Below, piece by piece: positions 1 to 8,393 of a DNA stretch of 64,000 bases; position 1 is the stretch's first letter; each line of letters begins with the position of its first letter. The stretch is taken from assembly GCF_003258315.1 (NCBI RefSeq), contig NZ_CP030032.1:3036001-3100000 (forward strand), read 5' to 3'. A program made the translations under genes and the position numbers. The DNA is from Bradymonas sediminis. Its GTDB lineage: Bacteria > Myxococcota_A > Bradymonadia > Bradymonadales > Bradymonadaceae. Below the pieces are notes generated by a model. It saw nothing but the letters and a program-made list of their open reading frames with translations, made no database searches and was not told the origin of the DNA.

Positions 1-746
1 CCTGCCTGAGTATACGCAAAAATATCGACACTCCTTGCCTGCTCGCTTTCGCCGCTTCGCGCCGACAAGAGCAGGATGCTCTTGCTCCCGGGGGGGTACG
101 CTTAAAGCAGCACTTTGCACGTGGCTGCTTGCTCGCTTTCGCCGCGGCGCCCCACCATCCGGTGGCAGGTCATCTTGACCTGCCTGAGTATACGCAAAAA
201 TATCGACACTCCTTGCCTGCTCGCTTTCGCCGCTTCGCGCCGACAAGAGCAGGATGCTCTTGCTCCCGGGGGGGTACGCTTAAAGCAGCACTTTGCACGT
301 GGCTGCTTGCTCGCTTTCGCCGCGGCGCCCCACCATCCGGTGGCAGGTCATCTTGACCTGCCTGAGTACACGCAAAAATATCGACACTCCTTGCCTGCTC
401 GCTTTCGCCGCTTCGCGCCGACAAGAGCAGGATGCTCTTGCTCCGGGTGGTGCGCTTAAAACACTTCGCACGTGGCTGCTTGCTCGCTTTCGCCGCGGCG
501 CCCCACCATCCGGTGGCAGGTCATCTTGACCTGCCTGAGTACACGCAAAAATATCGACGCTCCTTGCCTGCTCGCTTTCGCCGCGGCGCGCCGACAAGAG
601 CAGGATGCTCTTGCTCCGGGTGGTGCGCTTAAAACACTTTGCACGTGGCTGCTTGCTCGCTTTCGCCGCGGCGCGCCGACAAGAGCAGGATGCTCTTGCT
701 CCGGGTGGTGCGCTTAAAGCACTTCTCACGTGGCTGCTTGCTCCGG
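1..746. repeat. Tandem array of ~178-bp hairpin-bearing repeats
   Basis: Copies begin at 1, 179, 357 and 530. Copies 1 and 2 (178 bp each) read as identical. Copy 3 is 173 bp and diverged. Copy 4 is rearranged, with an internal duplicated segment, and decays by about 746. The array runs off the left edge, so its full size is unknown. Each unit is itself made of two related halves sharing the core GCTCGCTTTCGCCGC. Each full unit carries two perfect inverted repeats with 3-nt loops: CAAGAGCA/TGCTCTTG (66-84, 244-262) and GGCAGGTCA/TGACCTGCC (164-184, 342-362). The array lies just beyond the 3' end of the oxidase gene. There is no T-tract, so these are not simple terminators, and no gene is supported inside it. 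Confidence 0.93.
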
Positions 747-772
747 GTGAGTGTGCGCGTCGACCTGCGTGA

Positions 773-3727
773 TTAGCGACGCAGCGCCCGCGCCAACATC
801 ACCGCCGCATGCTCCGACTCCTTCGAAACTCCGTCGCGTATCTGATGGCGACACGACGTTCCCGTCGCGCAGATCGCCGCGTCCTCATCCGCCTCTCGCA
901 GTAGCGGGAAAAGCGTCAACTCACCGATCTGCATCGACAGATCGTAGTGATTGGCCTCGTAGCCGAAGGAGCCGGCCATGCCGCAGCAACCTGTCTTAAG
1001 CGTCTCGATCTCATAGCCCGCGATCTTCAGGGCCGCCTCGGTCGGCGCCGTACCCACGAGCGCCTTCTGGTGACAATGGCCGTGCAAGAGCACCGGCTTA
1101 AGCGGCGCCGACGTCCAGATATCCTTGAACTCTCCGACCTCGTTTTGCTCGGCCACAAACTCCTCAAACAGCCGGGCGCGCTCGCCGCACTCGACCGCCA
1201 CGGGACGCCACTCGGGGGCGCACAGGTCGATGGATTCGTCGCGAAAGGTCAGGATCGAGCTGGGCTCCAGGCCGACGATCTTTCGCTCCGGGTATTTCTC
1301 AAAGAGCGGCTTGAACGTGCGCAAATTTCGCTCAGTAAGCTCGCGCGCGGCGCGCACCAGACCCTTCGATAGTAGCGTACGCCCGTCGTCGTGCACCGGG
1401 AGTTGCTCGACTCGGTAGCCACCCGCCTCCAGCACCCGCACCGCCGCCATGCCGATCTCAGGCTCATTATACTCGCTAAACGGGTCCACATAGAGCCAGA
1501 CGACCTTGTCTCCGGTCGCGGACGACGCCTTCTGGTGCGCCTTAAACATCTGCGAAAAGGTCTTATGCGCAAATTGCGGGAGGTCGCGCTCGGGCGAAAT
1601 ATTGAAGAGCTTAAGCAGCAGCCAGCGAACGATGGCGAGCTTGACGATGAAGTTGGCGAGGCGCGGCGTCCAGGAGGCAGGGATCGCGGCCTGGCGATAA
1701 TGCCCGAAGAAGCGCGAGGACAGCGGCACGCCGTTATGATCGTAATAATGCTGAGTGAACTCGGCCTTGAGCCGCGCCATATCGACATTTGCCGGGCACT
1801 CCGATTTGCAGGCCTTGCACGACAGACACAGGTCGAGCGCCTCGTGCAACTCCTCGCTCTTAAAAGCGTCGGCCGGGTTCGGGCTATAGAGCGCCTGACG
1901 GAACACATTGGAGCGCCCGCGCGTGCTATCCTTCTCGTTGAGCGTGGCCATATAGCTCGGGCACATCGTGCCGCCGGCCTCGGCGCGCTTTCGGCACACG
2001 CCGGCGCCGTTGCACTTCTCGACCGCGCGCACCAGCCCCCCATCGGCGCTCCAATCATAATAGGCGTCCACCTCGGGCGTCGGTTCTCCGGGGACGACGC
2101 GCCAATCCTGAAGCATCGGCGCGGGGTCGACGATCTTCTTGGGGTTCAAGATATTCTGCGGGTCGAACGCGTCTTTGACCTCGGCGTGTAGCGCCATGAT
2201 CTCGGGCCCGTAAAAACGCTCGAGCAAAGGCGCGCGCAGCCGCCCGTCGCCGTGCTCGCCGCTGATCGCGCCGCCGTATTTCTTCACCAGATCCGCGACG
2301 TCCTCGGCGATTTCCTTAAACTTCTGGGCGTCCCCGGCATCCTTGAGATTAAGCTGCGGGCGAAGATGCAATTCGCCGACCGAGGCGTGCGCATAATAGA
2401 CGCATTCATTGCCGTGGCGGTCCATAATCGCGCGAAACTCATCGATATAGTCGGGTAGCACGTCGAGGGCGACCGCGGTGTCTTCAACGACAGTCACGGG
2501 CTTTGTGTCCCCCGGCGTCCCCATCAGCAGGCCGAGCCCGGCCTTTCGAAGCGCCCACACGCTCTTGTCCTTGGGCGCCCGCACGATCGGGTAGGAATAG
2601 CCAAACCCCCGCTGCTTAAACGCCTCGATAAGCTCGCCAGCCTTTCGCTCCAACTCGGCGTCCTCATCTGCGTAAAACTCCACCACCAGGATCGCCTCGG
2701 GGTCCCCTTCGACGAAGAAACGATGCCGCTGCTGCTCAAGGTTATGCTTGGTCAGCTCAAGGATCGGCCGGTCCATCAACTCGACGGCCGCCGGGCGATG
2801 CGCGACCGCGAGGATCGTCGCCTCCAGCGAGGCGCGGATGGTCTCGAAGTGCACGCAAACCAGGATGTTCTTCTTGGGTTTTGGCACCAAATTGAGCTTC
2901 ACCTCGGTGGTGATCGCCAGGGTCCCCTCGGTCCCGCAGAGGAACTCCGCCAGCGAAAACGCCCGGGACTCGCCGCCCATAAGGGGCTGATTTCCATAGG
3001 GTTTACTGGCCTCGATCACGTCCAGGGGATAACCAGTATTTCGGCGCCGCACCTCGGGGCGCGGATATCTCTCGCGGATAAGCGCGGCGTTCTCGCGCAC
3101 CGCAGTGTCCAGGGCGCGAAGCCCCGCCCCCATGCGCCCCTGGTCTGTGAGCTTCTCGGCCAATTCGGCCTCGGACCAGGGCGTGATCGACTCGAAATTT
3201 CCGTCCGAGAAGACCACGCCCATCTCCAAAAGATGCGCGCGGGTCTGGCCGAAATAGATGGAGTGGGAGCCGCAGGAATTATTGCCGACCATCCCGCCGA
3301 TCATGCAGCGGTTCGAGGTCGAGGTGTCCGGGCCGAAGAACAGCTCGTGGGGTGCCAGAAAACGGTTAAGGTCGTCCAGGATCACCCCGGGCTGCACCCG
3401 CACCCAACGCTCTTCGACGTTAAGCTCGATGATCTGGTTCATATAGCGCCCCAGGTCCACGACCAGCCCCGGCCCGACGCATTGCCCGGCCAAGGAGGTC
3501 CCCGCGCCGCGCGGGATCAGGCTGATCTTCATGCGCTCCGCGAAGCGAACCAACGCCTGCACGTCGCTCGTCGTGCGCGGATAGGCCACCCCAAGCGGCT
3601 CCTCCTGGTAGACCGATGCGTCCTGGGAAAACAGCATCCGATGCATGCGATCGAGGTGCACCTCGCCGTCCATATTTTGAACTAAGGCGTCGATTTCAGC
3701 GGGATTTACTTCGGCTATGGATGACAT
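773..3727 (-). CDS. FAD-binding and 4Fe-4S oxidoreductase (GlcD/YdiJ type)
   Basis: A 984-aa flavin and iron-sulfur oxidase of the D-2-hydroxyacid dehydrogenase family. The N-terminal half is an FAD_binding_4 domain (PRGAGTSLAGQ at about 72-82) followed by the FAD-oxidase C-terminal domain. The second half is GlpC-like: a Cys-rich stretch from CNGAGVC (about 568-575), a ferredoxin motif LCLSCKACKSECP (about 633-646), and CCG-type motifs HGHCHQK (about 880) and GCCGMAGS (about 912). The length and order match the single-chain YdiJ-like enzymes that oxidise D-lactate or D-2-hydroxyglutarate and pass electrons to the respiratory chain. The exact substrate cannot be read from the sequence. The ATG at 3727 has a GGAAGA ribosome-binding site 6 nt upstream. 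It is monocistronic and ends next to the repeat array. Confidence 0.93.
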   Translation of the reverse strand: MSSIAEVNPAEIDALVQNMDGEVHLDRMHRMLFSQDASVYQEEPLGVAYPRTTSDVQALVRFAERMKISLIPRGAGTSLAGQCVGPGLVVDLGRYMNQIIELNVEERWVRVQPGVILDDLNRFLAPHELFFGPDTSTSNRCMIGGMVGNNSCGSHSIYFGQTRAHLLEMGVVFSDGNFESITPWSEAELAEKLTDQGRMGAGLRALDTAVRENAALIRERYPRPEVRRRNTGYPLDVIEASKPYGNQPLMGGESRAFSLAEFLCGTEGTLAITTEVKLNLVPKPKKNILVCVHFETIRASLEATILAVAHRPAAVELMDRPILELTKHNLEQQRHRFFVEGDPEAILVVEFYADEDAELERKAGELIEAFKQRGFGYSYPIVRAPKDKSVWALRKAGLGLLMGTPGDTKPVTVVEDTAVALDVLPDYIDEFRAIMDRHGNECVYYAHASVGELHLRPQLNLKDAGDAQKFKEIAEDVADLVKKYGGAISGEHGDGRLRAPLLERFYGPEIMALHAEVKDAFDPQNILNPKKIVDPAPMLQDWRVVPGEPTPEVDAYYDWSADGGLVRAVEKCNGAGVCRKRAEAGGTMCPSYMATLNEKDSTRGRSNVFRQALYSPNPADAFKSEELHEALDLCLSCKACKSECPANVDMARLKAEFTQHYYDHNGVPLSSRFFGHYRQAAIPASWTPRLANFIVKLAIVRWLLLKLFNISPERDLPQFAHKTFSQMFKAHQKASSATGDKVVWLYVDPFSEYNEPEIGMAAVRVLEAGGYRVEQLPVHDDGRTLLSKGLVRAARELTERNLRTFKPLFEKYPERKIVGLEPSSILTFRDESIDLCAPEWRPVAVECGERARLFEEFVAEQNEVGEFKDIWTSAPLKPVLLHGHCHQKALVGTAPTEAALKIAGYEIETLKTGCCGMAGSFGYEANHYDLSMQIGELTLFPLLREADEDAAICATGTSCRHQIRDGVSKESEHAAVMLARALRR

Positions 3728-3785
3728 ATTTCTTCCAGATAACGCACCGTTTATCTCGGCGATTTATGCGCGAGATAATGACGAT

Positions 3786-3820
3786 AAAAAGGCCCACACT
3801 GGATGAACCAGCGTGGGCCT
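3786..3820 (-). terminator. Rho-independent terminator of the rpsF-rplI operon
   Basis: Arms 3790-3802 and 3808-3820 pair over 13 positions with one mismatch around a 5-nt loop. On the minus strand the hairpin is followed by TTTTTATCG. It lies about 50 bp downstream of the rplI stop codon. Confidence 0.88.
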
Positions 3821-3871
3821 GATGCTCTTCCCGCGCCGAGGCGCGGGATTTATTCGTTCGCTAATCGATGC

Positions 3872-4315
3872 TCAGACCGCAACGACCCACAGACGCACAT
3901 AGGCGTAGATGGCGCTGGCGAGCTTGACGGGGATCTTATAGATGCCCAGCTCGCGAATCGGAGCGTCGATCTCGATCTGCTTGTGATCGACCGTGATGCC
4001 CTGCTGTGCGAGGACGTCGGCGATGTCACGCGCGGTGACCGAACCGTAGAGACGGTCGTCTTCGGCGATGCGCGAGGGAACCGAGATCGAAACGCCGTCG
4101 ATGTCTCCGACGATCTTGCGCGCTTCTTCGCGCTCTTTCTCACGACGCGCTTCGACGACAGCGAGGCGGTGGTTGATTTCGTTTTTGCGGGCGGCGCTTG
4201 CAAGCTCAGCCATCGCGTTCGGAATCAGGTAGTTGCGGCCGTAACCGGCGGCGACTTCAACGATCTCACCCATCTCACCGAGATTGGCTACGTCTTCAAG
4301 TAGGATAACTTCCAT
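3872..4315 (-). CDS. rplI: 50S ribosomal protein L9
   Basis: L9 binds 23S rRNA at the base of the L1 stalk. The 147-aa product begins MEVILLEDVANLGEMGE and has the conserved N-terminal RNA-binding domain (GYGRNYLIP at about 23-31), the long Lys/Arg/Glu-rich connecting helix and the C-terminal domain. An upstream in-frame ATG at 4333 exists, but the AGGAG ribosome-binding site lies between it and the ATG at 4315, so 4315 is the start. The gene begins 4 bp after the rpsF stop codon. Usually rpsR lies between rpsF and rplI; here it does not. The end YAYVRLWVVAV is hydrophobic, as expected for the last beta strand. Confidence 0.97.
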   Translation of the reverse strand: MEVILLEDVANLGEMGEIVEVAAGYGRNYLIPNAMAELASAARKNEINHRLAVVEARREKEREEARKIVGDIDGVSISVPSRIAEDDRLYGSVTARDIADVLAQQGITVDHKQIEIDAPIRELGIYKIPVKLASAIYAYVRLWVVAV

Positions 4316-4319
4316 TGAT

Positions 4320-4718
4320 TTACTCCTCTTCACCTTGATAGGGAAGGACTTCGACCTCTTCTTCCTCAGGACGCGCCAGGCGCTCTTCCGGAATCAGATT
4401 CTCGTCGACCTTGATGGTCATATATTTGAGGACACCGTCCATCAAACGCAGGTTACGCTCAACCTCAGCCACGGTATCGTTCGGGCTGATATAACGGTAG
4501 TAGTGGTAGACACCACGACCGAAGCGCTTGCCTGCGCCTTTGTCACGAATCTCGTAACCCAGGTCACGCTGGCCCCAATCGTCAAATTTCAGGATATGTC
4601 CTTCCTGACCCTCTACGATTCCTTCGACACGATCACGCACACCGGCGCGAAACTCATCGTCGGTATCCGGGCGAAGGATATAAATTGTTTCGTACTCTCT
4701 CTGTCTTGCAACTGGCAT
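4320..4718 (-). CDS. rpsF: 30S ribosomal protein S6
   Basis: S6 is the small-subunit platform protein that normally pairs with S18. The 132-aa protein starts MPVARQREYETIYILRP and has the expected alpha/beta ferredoxin-like core (GYEIRDKGAGKRFGRGVYHYY) and an acidic tail ending in GEEE. The frame continues 31 codons upstream, but GAGAGG just before the ATG at 4718 and family alignment support the shorter form. It is the first gene of a two-gene operon with rplI. The S18 gene is absent from this locus and from the rest of the window. Confidence 0.96.
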   Translation of the reverse strand: MPVARQREYETIYILRPDTDDEFRAGVRDRVEGIVEGQEGHILKFDDWGQRDLGYEIRDKGAGKRFGRGVYHYYRYISPNDTVAEVERNLRLMDGVLKYMTIKVDENLIPEERLARPEEEEVEVLPYQGEEE

Positions 4719-5135
4719 TGAAACCTCTCGGAATGAACTGCCCCGCCGCGAAATGGCGGAGCGAGGTGTTTGTGGACGGTGGCTTTTAACGGATGCTCGC
4801 TCAAAACGCAATCATGGTTTGCGATATATTTGCTCACATCAAAAATAGCGCGCGCATCTCCTAGTTTACCCGCTAGTTTACCCGCGCAATCACGCCCGAA
4901 CCGAGGCGACGCCGCCCGAATTATGGGCAGCTTGGATCCAGAGCGCTGCCCGGCGCCGAGTATCTTATCAACTCTTTAACACATATTTTCGCTCGACCGC
5001 CTTGAAAAATAGGTTGTCGATAACGTACTATCGAGGCCATCCTAAATTTGTACGTGCGCGGTCCAGCTTAGAAGTCCCATCGTATGCGGGGCACGGGGAG
5101 TTCTAATATTTTTCGATCTGACTTGGGAAAAGTCT
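4719..5135. other. Divergent control region between rpsF and the kinase gene
   Basis: This 417-bp spacer holds the start signals of both divergent genes. A tandem 12-bp direct repeat CTAGTTTACCCG occupies 4861-4872 and 4873-4884, upstream of the rpsF operon. Its role is unknown and a regulator site is possible. No RNA gene or convincing open frame is seen. Confidence 0.6.
5002..5031 (+). promoter_or_regulatory. Candidate sigma70-type promoter of the kinase gene
   Basis: TTGAAA (5002-5007) and TACTAT (5026-5031) are separated by 18 bp. This would place transcription start about 97 nt before the kinase ATG. It is a consensus match only. Confidence 0.4.
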
Positions 5136-6926
5136 ATGAATCGTGGATTGGACCTTATCGGACGCCAGATCGGCGTGTACCGCATCGAAGAGCTCATCGG
5201 GGCGGGCGGGTATTCGCGCGTGTACCGCGCGCTTGATAAAACCGTCGGGCGGATGGCCGCCATTAAGATCTTGCTGCCCAGCACCGGCGAAGACGGCTAC
5301 TCGGAGCGGGTGATTCAGCGCTTCGAGCGCGAGGCGCGCATCGTCGCCAACCTGCGCGACCCTCACTCGGTGCTGCTCTACGAATACGGCCAGACCGACG
5401 ACGGCCTCCTCTATATGATCTTCGAGTATATCGAAGGGCATACCCTCGAGGAGATGCGCCGCCAGCAATTCGCCCTGCCCGCCCTTCGCGTCATAAAGAT
5501 CCTCGAGCAAATCCTATTAAGCCTGGAGGAAGCCCACGCGCTCGGGCTGATCCACCGCGATATTAAGCCCGCAAATATTATGGTCTTCGAGCATATCGGG
5601 CGCACCGACCAGGTAAAGGTGCTCGACTTCGGCGTCGGCAAGGCCTTCGGCACCCATCCCGAGGCATCGAACCTCACCCAAACCGGAATGCTCATCGGCA
5701 CCCCGCGATATATGGCCCCGGAGCAATGGTCGACCGAGGGCGTAATCTCACCCCAAACCGACATCTATAGCCTGGGACTCGTCACCTACGAATTGATCAC
5801 CGGGGTGCGCGCGATCACCGCCGTCGACCCGGTCCACATCATGACGGCACACCTGAATAGCGAGCCCATCGCCCTGCCATCGGATCTGGACATCCCCTCA
5901 GGGCTTCGTCATATCGTCAACACCATGCTCCACAAGGAGCGCGGCGCGCGCTACCGAACCGTGACCCAGATTCTGGCCGATCTTCTTCGCCTCAAACCGG
6001 TCGCCGCCGAATCAAGCACGATGTTGCTGAGTAAAGCGAAGTTGCGCGGGGACGTGGTCGAGCCGACGCTCGATCCAGCAGCGGACGCGCAACTTGTCGA
6101 CGCGCCCAAAACGGAAACAGCCTCGACCAGAGAACCCGCCCCGATCGAAGCTCGGCCCGCCCACCGCGAGAGTGACACCGAGGCGATCGCGGTGCCCAAG
6201 CGCCGGTGCGCCAAGACCATACGTATCGAACCAGAAGCCCAGCGCACACTAACCTCGGCACGCCCACAGCTTCCCGAAGAAATGCGGCCGCCCGAGACTC
6301 CGACCCAACCGAAGCCCCCTAAGACCAAGACGCCCTCGGCTAGAGCCGCAGCGCGCGGAGCGCTGAAACCGGAGTCACCCAAATCCCCCCGACGAAAGCT
6401 TATCTACCTGGCCCTGGGACTGGCGGTCACAACCAGCGCGATCGCCTGCATCTTAGCGCTCATCGTGACCCTATCCGCAAAAGACGCCGGACCGGGCGCC
6501 GCCCCCACGCCCACCGACCCGGCCTCCGCGGGGTCGACACCCGAGAAGTTGGCCACGTCGGGCGAGGAGCAAGAGAAACCGACTCGCCCTGCGCTCGCTC
6601 CGAAGGTGGTGCATGACGATGGCGCCCCGGCCCCCACGCCCCCGGTCGCCCCTGCCGGTTCAGCACCAAAGCCGCCAGCGACGCCACCGAGCTTTGCCCC
6701 AGCACACCTGGAACAGCCTACACTTACGTCAGCGACACCGCCGGCGCCGCAACCAGCGCCCGAGACGGAGACGGAGACGAAAACGAGCGAGAACCGCCCA
6801 CTCACCAAATCAACGCCGAGGGCTGAGCCGGAGTCGACGCAAAGAAAGGAGCGCGCCAAACAACCCAAACGCGCCAAGAAGAAGACGCCCAAAGAACCGA
6901 AATTACAAATATGGGGGATCGAATGA
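5136..6926 (+). CDS. Membrane-anchored Ser/Thr protein kinase
   Basis: A 596-aa Hanks-type kinase. The domain spans about 14-285 with Gly-loop GAGGYSRV (22-29), catalytic Lys44, Glu67, HRDIKPAN (Asp142), DFG (164-166) and APE (194-196), so it should be active. A basic, Pro/Ala-rich juxtamembrane stretch follows, then one membrane helix (about 423-446). The remaining ~150 residues, probably outside the cytoplasm, are Pro/Ala/Thr/Glu-rich and low in complexity, ending in a Lys-rich patch and QIWGIE. No PASTA, WD or other sensor domain is visible. The stop overlaps the start of the next gene (ATGA), so the two are probably translationally coupled and work together. The ribosome-binding site is weak (GGGAAAAG). 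Confidence 0.93.
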   Translation: MNRGLDLIGRQIGVYRIEELIGAGGYSRVYRALDKTVGRMAAIKILLPSTGEDGYSERVIQRFEREARIVANLRDPHSVLLYEYGQTDDGLLYMIFEYIEGHTLEEMRRQQFALPALRVIKILEQILLSLEEAHALGLIHRDIKPANIMVFEHIGRTDQVKVLDFGVGKAFGTHPEASNLTQTGMLIGTPRYMAPEQWSTEGVISPQTDIYSLGLVTYELITGVRAITAVDPVHIMTAHLNSEPIALPSDLDIPSGLRHIVNTMLHKERGARYRTVTQILADLLRLKPVAAESSTMLLSKAKLRGDVVEPTLDPAADAQLVDAPKTETASTREPAPIEARPAHRESDTEAIAVPKRRCAKTIRIEPEAQRTLTSARPQLPEEMRPPETPTQPKPPKTKTPSARAAARGALKPESPKSPRRKLIYLALGLAVTTSAIACILALIVTLSAKDAGPGAAPTPTDPASAGSTPEKLATSGEEQEKPTRPALAPKVVHDDGAPAPTPPVAPAGSAPKPPATPPSFAPAHLEQPTLTSATPPAPQPAPETETETKTSENRPLTKSTPRAEPESTQRKERAKQPKRAKKKTPKEPKLQIWGIE

Positions 6927-7795
6927 TGCGGATATCGCAACTAAGAATAGCGATCGTCGCGACGATACTATTGCTGGCATCGAGCCATCCAGCCCTCGCC
7001 GGAGGCCCATCCACACCCGATGACCCGGCGAAGATCGTCGCCGCGCAGAAACACTTCGACGAAGGGGTCGCGGCCTATCAAAGAGAAGCCTATGACGTGG
7101 CGCTGGAGGAATTTCGACAGGCCTATGATCAGGTGCCGGCCGCGGTCTTTCTCTACAATGCCGCGCGCATGGCCGAGAAACTGGAGCGCCTGGACGAATC
7201 ACTCAAACTCGCCGAGCTCGCCCACTTCCAAATCGAGCGCCCCCTGCCACCGCCGCTGGTCGAGAAAACAAACGAGCTCATCGAACGCCTCAACCACTCA
7301 CTTGCGAAGGCGGATGCAAAGCGGAAGAAAAATATCGCCATGAAATACACCCCTAAACCCATGGCGCAAGCGCCAACTCCGGCAGCGTCCGCCGCCGACA
7401 CGGAGCGTGCCGGGCACGCCAGCGGGTGGTCGGCGCTAGGTTACTCCGGCGCGGGGATCGCGGTGGTGGGCATCGGCCTCATCGGCGCTGCGACCTATCT
7501 GGGCGCCGACGCGAGCGCGCAGCTCGACGAGCTGGCCACCGTCACCAGCGCCACCGACTACAACGAGCGGCGCGCCAATATCGAATCGCAACAATCAATG
7601 GGACAGGGATTTTTATATTCGGGGATCGCGACGGTCGCCCTCGGCGGCGCGTTCATCGCCTGGGACTTAATGAGCCCGACCGAGCGCCCATCGCGGGAGC
7701 CGAGCACGTCGGGAAACGTGTCGATCAGCGGGGTGTCTGCGAGCATCTCGGCCGACTCAACGTCGGCCGGCATCATGCTGCGCGGGGTCTATTAA
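6923..7795 (+). CDS. Secreted TPR protein with two C-terminal membrane segments
   Basis: A 290-aa protein with a signal peptide cut near ALA-GG (about residue 26). A TPR-like helical repeat region follows (about 37-105, with AYQREAYDVALEEFRQAY). Two Gly/Ala-rich hydrophobic segments come next (around GAGIAVVGIGLIGAATYLG and SGIATVALGGAFIAWDL), then a polar tail. The ATG at 6923 overlaps the kinase stop (ATGA) and has GGGGG 5 nt upstream; the ATG at 6911 is possible but lacks this spacing. Such kinase-plus-TPR gene pairs are common in myxobacteria-like genomes. The function is unknown; partner or sensor of the kinase is an inference. It converges on pth with a 7-bp gap. Confidence 0.82.
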   Translation: MMRISQLRIAIVATILLLASSHPALAGGPSTPDDPAKIVAAQKHFDEGVAAYQREAYDVALEEFRQAYDQVPAAVFLYNAARMAEKLERLDESLKLAELAHFQIERPLPPPLVEKTNELIERLNHSLAKADAKRKKNIAMKYTPKPMAQAPTPAASAADTERAGHASGWSALGYSGAGIAVVGIGLIGAATYLGADASAQLDELATVTSATDYNERRANIESQQSMGQGFLYSGIATVALGGAFIAWDLMSPTERPSREPSTSGNVSISGVSASISADSTSAGIMLRGVY

Positions 7796-7802
7796 AGCAC
7801 CT

Positions 7803-8363
7803 TCAGTGAAATCGATTCTGCGCAGCCTGAAGGCCTTCGGCCAGGAAGAGCTCCGTGGCATCGCAGGCCCGCTCGATGAGGTCATCCACATCGGGGGCCT
7901 CAGCGCCGGTAAAACGACCCAGCACGAAGTCGGAAACATCACCGTGCTCCGGGCGTCCGATACCGAGGCGCACACGCTTAAAATCGCGGGTAGACATACG
8001 CGATGCAATATCACGCAACCCATTATGGCCGCCGTGGCCGCCCCCGTCTTTTAAGCGCAATTTGCCCAGATCCAGATCGATTTCGTCGTGCAAAACCAAA
8101 ATATTCTCGGGCGACACCTTATAAAAGCGTGCCACACCGAGAACAGATCCTCCGGAGCGGTTCATATAGGTCTGGGGCTCGAGCAGCACGACGTCTTGGT
8201 CGGCTACTCGGCCCATCCCATAAATACCGTCAAACTTCTGAGTCGATAATCCTATCGCGTAGCGATCGGCCAGACGCTCCAGGGCCATGAACCCGATATT
8301 ATGTCGAGTTCGTGCGTATTTGGCACCTGGATTACCCAATCCAACGATAAGATAGCGACTCAT
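7803..8363 (-). CDS. pth: Peptidyl-tRNA hydrolase
   Basis: Hydrolyses the ester bond of peptidyl-tRNAs dropped by stalled ribosomes, recycling tRNA in the cytoplasm. The 186-aa protein has all key residues at the usual positions: Asn11 in GLGNPG, catalytic His21 in RHNIGF, Asn68 in PQTYMNRSG, Asp93 in LHDEIDL and Asn114 in GGHNGL. The gene follows rplY by 30 bp on the same strand, and the two are surely co-transcribed. This rplY-pth order is the classic arrangement in many bacteria; the usual neighbour rpsF lies 3 kb further on, separated by the kinase pair. Confidence 0.97.
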   Translation of the reverse strand: MSRYLIVGLGNPGAKYARTRHNIGFMALERLADRYAIGLSTQKFDGIYGMGRVADQDVVLLEPQTYMNRSGGSVLGVARFYKVSPENILVLHDEIDLDLGKLRLKDGGGHGGHNGLRDIASRMSTRDFKRVRLGIGRPEHGDVSDFVLGRFTGAEAPDVDDLIERACDATELFLAEGLQAAQNRFH

Positions 8364-8393
8364 AATAAGGCCTACAAAGGGTCAAACGCGGAA

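Noticed and set aside
115..729. Open frames across the repeat array on both strands (for example 115-459, 280-729)
   Set aside because: They exist only because a GC-rich repeat unit is stop-free. There is no ribosome-binding site or known domain, and the reading frame shifts between copies.
1..746. CRISPR array
   Set aside because: Units are ~178 bp with no unique spacers of constant size and no cas genes nearby.
947..2191. Long plus-strand frames opposite the FAD/Fe-S oxidase
   Set aside because: They are antisense shadows of a clearly recognised gene, typical of high third-position GC.
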